A DNA stretch of 64,000 nucleotides from Latrodectus hesperus (Eukaryota > Arthropoda > Arachnida > Araneae > Theridiidae), in assembly GCA_037975125.1 (NCBI GenBank), contig CM075854.1, positions 64,473,071 through 64,537,070 on the forward strand, given 5' to 3'. Below, piece by piece: positions 1-12,800 of the stretch (position 1 is its first letter; every line of letters begins with the position of its first letter). The notes beneath the pieces were generated by a model. The model was not told the DNA's origin and searched no databases. It saw nothing but the letters and a program-made list of their open reading frames with translations. Both the position numbers and the translations under genes were made by a program.

Positions 1-2980
1 TAGCCTCAATAAATTGCATTTTAAATGACGGATCATTTGAATGTACCTCATACTATCTGCAGATATGTATATTAAAATCAAGATATTTATTGGATTCCTT
101 ATATTTGCTTCAGTGTAATCAGGATATATAGCTCCTTTCTTTTTTACTCTACGTCTCATGTGTTACCCACGAGCAATATTTTACTCTCATCATTCCAGTT
201 TATTTGTGTCCATAGATTTTCTGACTACTTAATGTGTACTTTTGCTTACTTATCGTATTTTTTGCATTATTTAAGATTTAAATATGGTATATTTTCCTTA
301 AAATTCTATCTTTTAGTCCAAAGCTGATAATTTTCTCTTTATTGTTCTTGAGTTAATTGAAATATATGCTGCGTTAATTACGCATGTATCAGGATCTGAT
401 GAAATACTTCTATCTATCTTTCAGGCATGTCTTTTTATCATTCTATCGTCATTAGCAATTTTGTATTTTTTCGGTCTGTTCTTGACTTATTGTTCACTGA
501 TTTACTTTTTACGTAGTATAAGCACAACTTTCGAATGCTGGGTAAAGTTAGTTATGCAGCAATTTGTTTTGCACATTCTGCCAAAACAGACTTTTTTCTC
601 GCACTATTTCAATTCTGCTTCTTTTTTTAAAAAAGTCTAACCAAATCTTGTTTTTTGTGGTGTTGTCTTAAGTTGCTTGCTTTAAAAAAATGACTGAAAT
701 CTTCAAAAAATATTACAGCTTGTATGCTTCCTTCTGCAAATTTCATTCCAATAAAAAAGTGCTTTTTATCATCATCAAAACACACTTTTTTTATGAATCA
801 AAACGTAACTGAAGTTTGGTTACTGACATCAAATTAGTTCTCAAAACAATAATTTTGATAGGCTATCATTTACAAAACACTTCAGCATTTAGGGCAAATT
901 ATGTTTATTTTTTAAATTAAAAGAAGCGAAACTTTTTGTAATATAAATGATTCAAATGAGTATTTTTAATCAAATTTTACATTAAATTTCCTTTAATTTG
1001 ATATATAAACATTTGTATTTAACAGAAAATTATTATATTGTCTAAGTACATAAAGTTAAAGAACATAAAAGTTTCAAAAAGTGTCATCAATTTTGGTCAC
1101 CATTATATGTCAAATTTCAGTAGGAAAGAATACAAAATCTTGAAAATAATCAATATATAGAAAAATAATCAAACCATACTCTTTGATACAATAAATCCAT
1201 GTTTTCAAAAATTGAACCAGAAAATTATGACAAAAAACATGCTTCTAAAATTAGTCAATTTTTTTTAGCAAATGATTTTTAATTTTTAATAGGACATTTG
1301 TATGTGTAACAGAAATATAAGCAAAATATTCATATAAATTCTAACTCATAATTATATGCATATAATAGTATGATTTTTAAGAATGAATATACATAATACC
1401 TTCTCTCAAGACAAATGACAATTGTCCTAAGGGAGGGTGTGGTGTAAAATTATTTAAATTAATATCGTTTTAACCAACTTTCTGGAAAAAATTCCGGTCA
1501 AAATGTAAGTAGCCTGAAGGAATTTCTACAATATCATAAAAAGAACAAAAACTGCTTTGCTTACAAATCCTTATGATGCTGCTTTGAAGGTTTTATGCTT
1601 TTTGCAATCTTATGTACGGCTTGTTTACCAAGATATTTCTTTATACATTTTTACTGACGAATATTGCAATTGATTTTCATATAATATAATATGTATTCGT
1701 AATTTGTAGTTAGAATATCATGATGCTCATTATATAAATTAAAAATGCAGTGTAGCTCATGGGGCTTATGTTCTTCCTTGGTGAAAAAATGGACACCCTT
1801 GTATTAGAGGATATTCTTTAAAATTGTAAATATACTGAAATTTGATTCATCTATATGATTATTTACATACTTCCTTTATGATATCCATGTGTTCTGGTAT
1901 CTTATAACTTATTTGTGTCTTATTTATTATTCAGAAAAAATATGCTTTAAGAGTTAAGCTTAGTTAAGTAAGCAAAAGAATTGGGACAATGACTCGTAAT
2001 TGGAATGTAGCCTTTTTAGGTGACAGCTTATGAAAAGTTTTGTTAATATAATTAAAATAATTATATTTCCATACATTTTTACATACTCTTTAAAAAAGTC
2101 TTTATTTTCAAGATGAAAATATAATGAAGTTTAAATATATTACAAACATTCATTAACTTTAAACAATAAATATGACATAAAATGGAGTACAAAAAGATGA
2201 ATTTCAATTCATTTTCTCTACAGCTGCCATTTTCCATGATCAGTTTACATAGATATAACTGTCCATTTCTCTTAGATAACTGAAAAGAGAAATTATGTTT
2301 AAAATTGTTAGGAAATTAATAATTTATTTCTAATAAAAGAATCAGCACTGGCGCTGCATGAATTCAAACTACTGGTAAATGTTTTGACTTAATAATCTGA
2401 AAAACTCCTATTAACTTTGAAATTTTTATTCGTAAACTTCATCATGAAAAAGCGATGACCTATAATATGAATTTAATTATTTGTGTTAAATAAATGAGGC
2501 ATATAGAGGGATTTCTCTGATTTAGACAAAAATTGGTAAATATGATTCGTTTATACGAAAAATGGGTTATACATTTTCAGAATGATTTAAATGCCTGTGT
2601 CAATAGCTGATCACATTAAAAGTTAAGGAAATTATAAATCTTTAGTTAATTTCTGCTCTAGATCAAAGTTAGCACTTGACGTGTAGAAGGCTGATGAAAC
2701 TTCGGCATGCTTCTTTGATGAAATTTTTAGGAAAATATTATTTAAAACCACGTCGTATGATGCAAAATGTAGGCAACTAGCTATTTATCGCATCCTAATC
2801 AGTTACAGTTTATAAATGTGAAATAGGATCCCCAAACAATCACTGAATACGCCAGTAGTAAAGAAGATTTCTATTCTACAATACATAATTCAGTTAATAT
2901 ATGCCAACGAATTCCAATCACCAAGATAGCATTTGCAATTTATGTGATGATATTTTATATTAAAAAAATAACAGCAGTAT

Positions 2981-3033
2981 TTCACTCTTACAGCTAAAAA
3001 GTGCTATGAGTAGTATTTTAGCTGTAAAGTGAG
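2981..3033. repeat. Imperfect inverted repeat (hairpin)
   Basis: The left arm (2981-2999) and right arm (3016-3033) pair over about 17 bp around the core CAGCTAAAA/TTTTAGCTG, with one bulged C and a 16-nt loop. The size suits a small RNA hairpin, but no conservation or expression can be judged from the sequence. Confidence 0.5.
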
Positions 3034-5212
3034 AGATCAAGATGAGAACAGTGTTCCTCATATCATTTTTTTATCATATTTGAGATATTTAATTGATTAA
3101 TTGATTTCTAGGCATATGAGCTTTGCCTACATTTGAAGTGTCGCGAACTTTAATACCATTTATCTGATTGTTATTTCTACACTACAAAGGTAAAACGAAT
3201 AAGAAGTAAATTCAGGCACTTATTCTCAGGTAATACGGTATTGTACCCGAGATTTGACATCTGCTTACTGAGGATGTATCTGTATCAAATTTTAATACAG
3301 ATCTAAGTATAGAAGAGGAATTTTTAGGTAAGGAAAAAATGTTCAAAGTACTGAAGTGAAATATCCTACTTTTGAAGTATTACCTTCTGTGAATATCACT
3401 TTTCAAATTAAAATGAATTGAATGACCTTGTCGCGACCTGAAACTGTCCAAACATAAGGCCGAAATTTTATGTTACACACTGAAAAGTTTGAATCTCCCA
3501 CTGTAGGACACTAAAATGTAACCTTTTCGTTACCATTAGGAAAAGTTTTAAAAGTTATTTTCTGTAGAAAGTAAATTAATGTATCACAATAACATTTGTG
3601 ATTTGATGAATGCACTTGAACCTAATATAAACTAATAGAGACTATTTATTATCTCTGAAAACCAGTTTGAAGTTTGTATTTTAACATAATGGAGGCCAAT
3701 TTTCTTCCGCGCAGGTAATTTTATCAAGTAATATGGAGAAAAAAAATATAAAAAGTCAATATAACAAACTATATTAGGCTATATGTTGCGAGAGCGTTGT
3801 TAATGTGTCTACATCTCGGCTGTACTAAATTTTTTTTGTGTGTATTAAACAGCAAAGCAAACATTTCATACGCTTAAATTGAAAAATGTTTGGTAATCAT
3901 CATCGGTCAACTGATAAAATTCTCTTGATTCTCTTGCTTCCACTCCATTTAAGCTTTGAAACTTGATTAAGAAATGGATAAAAATGATGTTAAATTTCAT
4001 TATTTAAAGTAAATGTTTCTAAAATACATGAAAATTTTCTTGTGGGCCTCTAATAAGATCCTCAGCTGGTGATTCAATAAACTAATTTGAAACATTTGCA
4101 TGGTTAATCTTTAAAAAGTGTTACATAAATTTATTTTATCGAATCACAAAGAGTCCCTAACTACCATGGGATTGTAAATAAAGAGTTATAGTCATATAAA
4201 TGTATAATGTGTAATATGCCTCTAAGACTGTATTTCTTGGGCTCCCAGTTGAATTTTGTCCTTAACTATCACGTGATGCCAAAGAAAAACAAGAGATAGC
4301 AACTTTCACTGAAATATTTCTGTCATGGGAAAGAGGTAACAGAAACAAGATAGGTGCAAGAAAGGTGAGTATTGGTGGATACCTAGGCAAGATATTTCAG
4401 TAACCGCATTTTCAGTAAGTGGAATAGTGTCACTTCTGTATTTCATTCGTAATTAACATGCCCATCACAAATGAACCATGGGTGATATAGAAGGAATTCT
4501 TACATATTTGAATTCAGCATCGACAGTGTCACACGTCTTTACTCTTGGGCTAAGAGAAAACTACATTTTATTGGCGGTGTTATCTATTTCTTCCATTTGG
4601 TATTTACAATTGTAACATAAATAATTTTCATCTTAAGAGAAGAAATTTTTTAAATGAAAAAAAAATCTTTAAATTAAAAACTTTTCTTACAATGGAAATA
4701 GTAATTATTTCAGTAATGGATTTTTTAATTAAAAAATAAAATCATTGGACTGGAAATTTTTTCATTTTTAAATACCAAAATTAATTAAATCTTCGAAATT
4801 GTATATTTTACAAGCAAGTCATGTTAATAAATATTGTATTCCGCATAATTCTTATCTTTATCTCATTTATAAATTTTGTTTAAAATATTTTTACAATGAA
4901 AAATATATAACTGACCGACATAAATTGAAAAAAAATTAGTATAAAATTATATATGTTAATCTTTATTCTGTTCCTAAAACTTTTGTTTTTGGAATTGGTA
5001 ATCTAATACAGGTAATACATACAATACCGACATTTTCACTTATTTTAAATCAAAATATTTTGAAATTTTTTCTATATTACTAACATTCAAGTTATAGTGT
5101 GCTTTTACGATAATGTGGCGCCATCTATTAAAGTAAAATGAAGTTATGAGTATTTACGTTATATTTTGTAATTCTTAAATTTATTAAATCCGCACATATT
5201 TTAAGCATTTAT

Positions 5213-5248
5213 TAAGCTGCATATTATAAGTAAGCTGTATATTATAAG
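5213..5248. repeat. Two-copy 18-bp tandem duplication
   Basis: The unit TAAGCTGCATATTATAAG (5213-5230) is followed directly by a copy differing at one base (5231-5248). It looks like a recent local slippage or duplication product. Confidence 0.75.
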
Positions 5249-6138
5249 TTATTATTTTAAGAATTATAGCTTTTATTGTTTAATTTCAGAAAGTTTAAAA
5301 AATTAGCTTAATCGTTAAAACAATGTAAATGAAACATAAAAAATTACCATCACAAACTTAATTAAGTTAACAATTTTATGAAAAAATTTTCAAAAGAAAT
5401 TATTTCATTTTCATCAAATTTAAAGACTAAAATTAAAATTAATATTTTATTTGTTTGTGGAATAGTTTGTAAATTTCGAGTTTATTATTTTTTTATGGTA
5501 TTATCATTATTTTACATGTTGTATAGAGAAACATTAATAGATTAATAAATTTCTATATTCTCTGATTTTTTTATATATGAAATTATTGCGGGAATTAATA
5601 AAGATAGTAGCCAAAATATCATTTTTAAAGAAGAAGAGAAAACAGTATTACATTATCTATGTCTATGAGGGTATTTTAAAAAAGAAATTACGTGAACTAT
5701 TTTCGCATAATGCGACTCTTTGCGTACTGAGAAAATCAATTTTCCAGTTTGATAAACTTATATAAAATAAACCCTTAAATTAAATTAAATTGGACTATCG
5801 CTTTTAAAAGTATTAAATGGAATAACTCACATTTTTCATTACTTCTTTGTTCCTGTTTGCTTAACTTTGTTCAATTACTGAATATTTTAGGACAATCAGT
5901 AGCATATAGTAAACCGTGGAGAAGTAAATTTATAAAGATAAAGATTATCTTTTTATCCATGCACATCATATAACAAATTTCATTGTATTATACATGGAAA
6001 AAAGATAATTTCATTACAATATGTAAAATAAATATTCAGGAAAAAATATTTAAAATTATAAGGCAATGTAAGTAATAAGTTTGATAAACTTTCTTTTGAA
6101 TATTAGCCAACATTTTTGGCTCTTTTTTAACAATGGAA

Positions 6139-6144
6139 TTTATT
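6139..6144 (-). terminator. Possible poly(A) signal of the Toll receptor gene
   Basis: TTTATT on the plus strand reads AATAAA on the minus strand, about 540 nt past the stop codon at 6685. It was the first canonical hexamer noticed downstream of the gene. In DNA this AT-rich the motif is common by chance, so the assignment is weak. Confidence 0.2.
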
Positions 6145-6684
6145 ATTTCATTATCTTTAAAGGAGAAAGCTAGTGAATGATAGAACTGAATATATATACA
6201 TGTTAAAGATATATTTGCATCCATGATATCATAGAAAAATATTTGATAGAAAAGGATAAATTTTTAGCTGTTTTAGCCTAAGGAAACATTTACCTCATTT
6301 TTTTCAACTTGATCCAAATTGTAGATTATAAATCTCTTATCACATATCCATAAAATCAGACTTATCTTAGAAAACTAATCAATTGCTTGCAGTTCAATAA
6401 GAATCTGGACTTGAAGGGATACAGCACATATTGCAAGAGGTTGATAGAAATGTAAGTCTAAAGCCATATTTAATTTAGAAGTTGATGCGAAAGAATAGAA
6501 ATTTGTAGAGAAAAAAATAACTTAAGCGTAAGAATAACAAAAAAAAAATATTGAAAATGTGTTTGCATTTTTTACAAAATTAATCCAGTTTTAGATTTTG
6601 CAAACATTATTTTTTTAAATGTTTCTTGCTCTGTTTCAGATTTTCAGAGAGAAAGAAAAGAAAATACTTATATTTTTCTCACTG

Positions 6685-9600
6685 TTATCTGTCTTCTAAT
6701 GTCTCAACAACAGTGTTTGATTCTGATATAACTTTTTTATTTATATTTTCCTTAGACTCATTAGATATTTGTGAGGTTCCCAAATTCTTTCTTAACTTAT
6801 TCCAGAATAATTTTTGCTCCGCTAAATCATCTGGCCATTGTAAGCAGATTCTGGTTTTCTCCAAATATGATAAGTTTGTAGTATATAACTTCTTGGGAAC
6901 TTTTTTAAGTTTAACAAGAATAAGAGAGTCTCGCTTTTCATTAAATAATCTGTGCTGTGCCATATGTAACTCGAACATGCACCATTCACTTTTGATGAAC
7001 TCTTCAGTTAGGATCAATACAACAGCTCTGCTGTTTTCTATAGCTTCCAAAATATTTTCAGTTATTAATCTTCCTACTTGAAAATCTCTTTCATGAATGC
7101 AAAGCTTTAGTTTTGGATCTTCTTGTTCCAAAGCAGGAATTAAATATGTCACAATCCAAGCTGTATCGTTTGAGTTGTATGAAACAAAAGCATCATACTT
7201 GTATAGTTTTTCACTTTTATAATAGCTATTACTCCTTCTTTTTACTTTCACTTCAATACGGAAAATCCAGTATCGCACGTACCATCGAAAAGAGTAACAA
7301 ATGAATGAAGTTCCAATCACAAAAATGAATAAAAATAACATTAAAGTAATAAAACTCAAATCTAATATTTTCTCTTCTATATCTGAACATTCTACCAATG
7401 GAAGAGTAGCTTCTAGAAACGACGTATTTTGCAATACTTTGGGTATTGAGCATACTACAGAAAAGTATCCTGGTTCAGCATCTATAGGTAAGCTGATGCT
7501 TAAATTTGAAGAATTTAAGTAATCCTGAAATTCGATCATGCCACATTTATTACAGTTGAATGGATTTTTACTAACATCAAGATAACTTGTAATTTGTCGA
7601 AATTCAGATAACATTACTGGTGTTACAAAATCAATTACATTTCGTGCTAGGCCTAATATTGAAAGTGTAGTATTGTAGTGAAGTATTCGTTTCGACCATG
7701 GTCTAATAAAATTTCTAGAAAAAACTAAGATTTCTAAATCATGATTATGATAAAATAAACCTCCTGGGAGCATATCAATTTTATTATGATCTAGTAATAT
7801 ATTCTGTATTGATAGAATAGGATGAAATGGGTATACATTTGGTTGAAATTTAATCAAGTTACCTGATAAATAAAGGCCAGTAAGATTAAAAAGACCATAG
7901 AATGTGTAATTGGTTAAGTACCTCAATTTGTTATATTTTAAGTTAATGGCATTTAAAGACTGCAAGGACTCAAATGCAAAATCTTCTATTTGCTTAATAC
8001 CAACCGTCGAAAGTGACAAGTATGTTAAACTACGTAAGCCATAAAACCAATATCTCCTCAATGTTTCAGGAAAAATATTTTTAGAAATATCAAGAATTTC
8101 TAAGTTTTCTATGTTCTTAAATTGATAATCTCTTAGTGGGAAATGAATATTGTTTAACTTTAATAATTGGTTGTAGATAATGAGAACTTTTAAATTCCTT
8201 AAGGGAGTACTATTAAATACAGATGATAAATAGTTATCATTAATCACTAATTCCTTCAAATTTGGTAATTGGGCAAAAGCTTCAATTGACACAAAATATA
8301 TTTTGCTTTGTGCCAACCAAAGGCTACGCAGTGATGCTATTTTTGGAATCTTTGGAATGGATGGAAAATAGTTGTAAGAAAGATCGAGATGATGTATCGA
8401 AGTATTTTCCAAAAAAATTAACGATTCATGAGGAAATTTACTCATGAGAGTGCATTGTCTTAAAAATAATCTTTCAATAGATGAATTTGAGAGGCCGATA
8501 GTAATATTAGTTATAGCCTCCTCATTCAAATAATTTATAGACACGTCTAAATCTTTAAGCTTAGGTAAATATTCAAATGCTCCCTTCTCCACTTTATTCA
8601 TGGTTGTATTGAGGAATGTGAGCTGTTTTATATTACAGTTTTTAAATGGGAGCAGATCATTTTTTCTAATTTGTCGAATTCTCCAATTATGATCAAGTAT
8701 CAAAATTTCCAAATATTTTAGACTGCTTACTGCTTCAGCAACTACATGTACATTAATTATTTCATTTCTTGTCAAGTTTAAAGATTTAAGATTTGTTAAA
8801 TACGTAAAAGCATTTTTTATTGCCATTATATTATTATTGCTCAAATCCAAGTATTCTAAGCTTTCAAGCCCCATAAAACCTTTGGTTATATATCTGTGCT
8901 GGTTGTTAAAAAGTCTAAGGTATTTCAAATGCTGCAGGGGTGGAAACAAAGGTTTTGAAAGTATAATAGTTGCACTGTCAGAAATATCAAGTTTCTCTAT
9001 GCTAGCTGGAAGGTATTTGGCTAAGGAATATAGCAGCACATGATTACAAGTCAGAGAAAGAGGTTCACTTCGTGAGGCAAAGCAGTTGAAGTTTTCAATT
9101 ATTTCCTTATACCAAGAAATCGAAACATTTTCAATATTACTAACATTTATTTTGTGTGATACATTGAGAGATATAAAGTCGTCTTTACTTTCTGGAAATG
9201 ATTTCTCATATATGGGCAATTCCTTATTGAATATTTTCAAAATTTCATTTCTAGTACTGAGCACAATTTCATAATTATGGTTTTCATATGATAAATTGGA
9301 AATTATTGGTTTTCTGTCTTCTAAATAGCCATCATTTCCTATAAAAAGTTCCTTAGAATCACTCAGTGAGTTACCCGTTGACATCAACTTTCTTAGTGAA
9401 GGTCCAGAGCTGTTAGAAATACGATTGAAATTGTCTTCTTTACCATCTCTTGTTTCGAGTTTTTGGAAGAGAGTTGTATCATTAATTATATCTGGCAATA
9501 AATGCTGATCGATAATTAATGCCATTTTGGTAACATTTTCAGAAACATTCTTTTGTATAACATTTTCTATTGTTTGTTTAAATGTGTCAAAGTCATTTGC

Positions 9601-9855
9601 AGTTGTATCAAACACACTTTGACTTTTAGATGGCAGTCTTTGGTTATTCAAATAAGCATTTCTCTTAAGGTCATGAGTGTTTTCTTTCAATATATTTCTG
9701 TTACTTTTCCTTTGGTGAAGGAATTTATATTGTCCAAAAATCGAGTGATTTTCTTCACTTTTCGATAGCCAATTATTACCCATCGCAGTTTGTATATTTT
9801 CAGTTTTTCCAGGAACACAGATTAATGCTAACAAGCAGCCAACGTGGAGAATCAT
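6685..9855 (-). CDS. Toll-like receptor (LRR-TM-TIR), intronless coding sequence
   Basis: The 1056-residue product is a type I membrane pattern-recognition or Spaetzle-type receptor that would signal to NF-kB through its cytoplasmic TIR domain. A hydrophobic signal peptide covers residues 1 to about 16. Residues 17-255 are Asn- and Ser-rich with no clear LRRs. About 18 leucine-rich repeats run from about 285 to 763, with many N-glycosylation sequons. A single C-terminal cysteine cluster follows (NPFNCNKC, with Cys768, 771, 802, 823), then one membrane span at about 830-855 and a TIR domain at about 885-1026. TIR box 1 is YDAFVSY, box 2 is RDFQVG, box 3 is FW at 1017-1018, and the motif SEWCMFEL is present. 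There are no frameshifts, so the gene looks functional. The ATG at 9853-9855 is the first in frame and opens directly into the signal peptide. Having one cysteine cluster rather than several is the vertebrate-like single-cluster layout. The family is secure; orthology to a named Toll is not assigned. Confidence 0.96.
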   Translation of the reverse strand: MILHVGCLLALICVPGKTENIQTAMGNNWLSKSEENHSIFGQYKFLHQRKSNRNILKENTHDLKRNAYLNNQRLPSKSQSVFDTTANDFDTFKQTIENVIQKNVSENVTKMALIIDQHLLPDIINDTTLFQKLETRDGKEDNFNRISNSSGPSLRKLMSTGNSLSDSKELFIGNDGYLEDRKPIISNLSYENHNYEIVLSTRNEILKIFNKELPIYEKSFPESKDDFISLNVSHKINVSNIENVSISWYKEIIENFNCFASRSEPLSLTCNHVLLYSLAKYLPASIEKLDISDSATIILSKPLFPPLQHLKYLRLFNNQHRYITKGFMGLESLEYLDLSNNNIMAIKNAFTYLTNLKSLNLTRNEIINVHVVAEAVSSLKYLEILILDHNWRIRQIRKNDLLPFKNCNIKQLTFLNTTMNKVEKGAFEYLPKLKDLDVSINYLNEEAITNITIGLSNSSIERLFLRQCTLMSKFPHESLIFLENTSIHHLDLSYNYFPSIPKIPKIASLRSLWLAQSKIYFVSIEAFAQLPNLKELVINDNYLSSVFNSTPLRNLKVLIIYNQLLKLNNIHFPLRDYQFKNIENLEILDISKNIFPETLRRYWFYGLRSLTYLSLSTVGIKQIEDFAFESLQSLNAINLKYNKLRYLTNYTFYGLFNLTGLYLSGNLIKFQPNVYPFHPILSIQNILLDHNKIDMLPGGLFYHNHDLEILVFSRNFIRPWSKRILHYNTTLSILGLARNVIDFVTPVMLSEFRQITSYLDVSKNPFNCNKCGMIEFQDYLNSSNLSISLPIDAEPGYFSVVCSIPKVLQNTSFLEATLPLVECSDIEEKILDLSFITLMLFLFIFVIGTSFICYSFRWYVRYWIFRIEVKVKRRSNSYYKSEKLYKYDAFVSYNSNDTAWIVTYLIPALEQEDPKLKLCIHERDFQVGRLITENILEAIENSRAVVLILTEEFIKSEWCMFELHMAQHRLFNEKRDSLILVKLKKVPKKLYTTNLSYLEKTRICLQWPDDLAEQKLFWNKLRKNLGTSQISNESKENINKKVISESNTVVETLEDR

Positions 9856-9881
9856 GATAATTTTCTCCTTGTTTTTCTATC
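9856..9881 (-). other. 5' UTR segment with upstream splice acceptor
   Basis: On the minus strand a pyrimidine-rich run ending TTCTTATTTTAG (AG at 9882-9883) lies 26 nt before the Toll ATG. This is a good 3' splice site, so the coding exon probably begins at 9881 and the gene has at least one non-coding upstream exon. RNA data would settle it. Confidence 0.4.
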
Positions 9882-9883
9882 CT

Positions 9884-12800
9884 AAAATAAGAAACTTTTA
9901 TTAAGTCATTAACTCCAAAAGTAAAAAGGATTTTATTTTAAAGGCAATTAATGATTCAAAATGCATACTAATATTATTACAAATCTAGATCTTATTCAGC
10001 AGCAATTTAGTGAAATGTATATGAAAGTTCTAAAAGACATTAAATAAAGAAATCCATTTATGACTCATTCAAAGAAAATGATTCAGCAATTTTAGCAGGT
10101 GTGAAAATAAAATTTGAAAATTCTCCGGCTTCTATTGTAATATTTATCAAGGAAAAAATTGGAAATTTCTCAGAAGCTTATAATAAAATAAAAAGTGTTA
10201 AGATGGTTACATATAATAATTAAAGACCAAATTTATAATTTAAAAAGTTCTTTTCTTCTCTTCGTTTCTGAAAACAGCAGAAACTTTCGATTTAATCAGA
10301 AAAATTAAGAAACTATTGAAATGTTTACCAACTTATCTCTAAATTAGTTTTGATTTATTATAAAGTAAATAGTTATGATATTAAAGAATTATATTTAACT
10401 GTAGCAGTGTTCCCCAAATAATGTAATGAGGCACACCTCTATATTCGTGAAGTTGAATCAGGTGTATTATATATATTTTTATTATTTGTAAGTGTTTGTA
10501 ACATCGTTTAAGACATGAAATGGAATTTGTTACTTTCATCATATCTCAGATTCACTACTTTTATCATTGATCAAAGAAAAAAAATTAAGTAAAATATTTT
10601 TTAGAAGAAAAAGTTCTTTTTTTAATAATAAGATCAAATATTTTTCTCTTCTCAAAGTCAGAAAATTTGAACTATCATTGGAATACAATTCACTTAAATG
10701 TTTTGTAAAAGAATTTGTTTCCCTATAGCAAAATTAATTATGATTGTGAGATTTTAAAATTAGTAGTTGGTAATTTAGCAGTATTTTTAAGCATACGATG
10801 CATTATTCTTTCTCTTTAAATGATTATTTTTACAACTGCGTTAAGTCTTCTCTTGACTAATGTTTGAAAATAATATCTTTTAATAGGGTAATAATGATAA
10901 AATTTTTACTTTTTATATGGATTTCATACGATGTTTAATTTTTAAGATTTATGGGGAAATATTTACTAGGTAGTTCAGGTTAATTGATATTCTGTGTATT
11001 CACCATTGCGATATATTTCCGAGATAATAAGGACAAAAGTGCTTGTGCTTAGAGCTTATCGTTGTCAATTATTGGTAATATTTCACTTAATATGTTCCTA
11101 ATATTTGCAATAAGTTACCTATTGTTGCACTGTACTAAGATTTATGTATGATGGTTATTGCTACCACTAAAAATTTCTAATGAACAGACAATAATGTACC
11201 TTATTATCAATGGGAGCAATAACTTCTAATAGAAAAACTTGAAATCTACGTATCTATATCATTCCATCAGTTGTCTAAACCTCTTTTCATTAAAAGACAA
11301 CAGCAAACTTTATTCCATAAACAAATTAGACTTGAATTATTATTTGTGAAACCATTTTACATTTTGGCTTATCAAATCAAATGTAAACACTTGCAGCTTT
11401 ATTGATCTCGAAATGTGTATAATAGAAGAGTTAGTTTTATCAGTATTCTAACATCATGAGAAAAATTTGTAAGATATATTTAATTTTTTATAATATATTT
11501 CAATTTTAAGCGTTAAGAGTACTCATCAATTTTTAAACCATCCTTCAAAAACTTCTGTGGAAATTATTTTACCAGTAGGCAGGACAATTTTCATAAATAT
11601 CTGCATGGCTGTCTTCATTATTACATGTTATTTTTATTAGTATAAATTATATATCAATACAAATAATATTTTTTTTACCTTTTATTATCATTTTAAAATA
11701 CTTTTCAGAATACTATTTTATCATTTTGAAAGTACTATACAAAATGCTATCCAATCATTAATATTTTAATCAAAAAGTGATTTCTTGTTCTTGTAACAAT
11801 TCTATAAAATATTGAATCACATACATTTTGCGATAACTTAAAATTTTTAATATTCTAGGAATTCCACTCTAAGAGAAGCTAAGGAAAGATAATAGAGATC
11901 TCTAATTATCTAAATATGCATACATAAACTAATATTTACTGTTATAGGTATTAAATTTAAATAATGTATGGGAATTGAAGATTACGTATCCTTAGAAAAA
12001 TAGAATTATATAAAATATAAAATTGGTTTAGCAGTGTTCCGATGTCGACTACTCAAAAGAAAAGCATAATAAACACACAGAAAAGAATGTGCTCTACTTA
12101 TTAGATTTATTACACATTATTTTCCTTTGTTGTAACACGAATTTCAGTAAAATATTCAGTATAACATATTTCTTCGTTGAATAATATAACAAAGAAATAT
12201 GTTATATTGAATGGTGTTGTACTTAAATGTCGTGTTATTGTTCAATTTAAAATATAGGTATGCTATTTTCCTTATAAAAACATCAGCATTTTGATATTGT
12301 GTCTCTTTTCCCAACATCTCTTGCTCTTTCTCTCTCTATATATGTATATAAAATGGACATAGATTTAAGTTAAATTCGAAATAACGCAGAAAACCATAAT
12401 ATTTAAATTGCATTGAAACTTTAAGAATATTATTAAATGAATATGTTTTGAATTGTGTTTTTATAAATAGGACAATTTTCAACGCAATTAGCAAACGCTA
12501 ACAGGGGAAAATAAATAAGATAAAAATACGCTTAAGTAAATGTAGAAATTCTATTGTATAATTTTTTAATTATAATCTAGTTGATATTTGTCAATTAATT
12601 ATTAAGTAGTTTCTTTATGTATTTGCGTATGCATAAGGAATAAAAATATTGCATATATTTATCAAAATATATAAATACAATAAAATACAAAAACAGTTTA
12701 ATTTCCTATAGATAATCAATATCATATATATACACGCATATGTTTTACTAACATAAAACTTATTTCATGCCATATTGATATATTAAAAATATATTTGATT

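Larger units (their letters stand above)
1..6684. other. Gene-poor AT-rich region downstream of the Toll receptor
   Basis: No coding region, RNA gene or transposon is recognisable here. Open frames are short and of low complexity, as expected by chance in very AT-rich DNA. Two small structures are listed separately: a hairpin near 2981-3033 and an 18-bp tandem duplication at 5213-5248. The right end should contain the 3' UTR of the minus-strand Toll gene. Confidence 0.6.

Noticed and set aside
3689..3714. ATG in good context followed after 26 nt by a GTAATT donor
   Set aside because: Could be a first coding exon, but 26 nt with no partner exon is within chance expectation.
6626..7522. Plus-strand frames inside the Toll gene
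   Set aside because: They are shadows on the opposite strand of a well-supported coding sequence.
11866..11877. NF-kB-like GGAATTCC upstream of the Toll gene
   Set aside because: Lacks the full GGGRNNYYCC consensus, and the core is a common palindrome.
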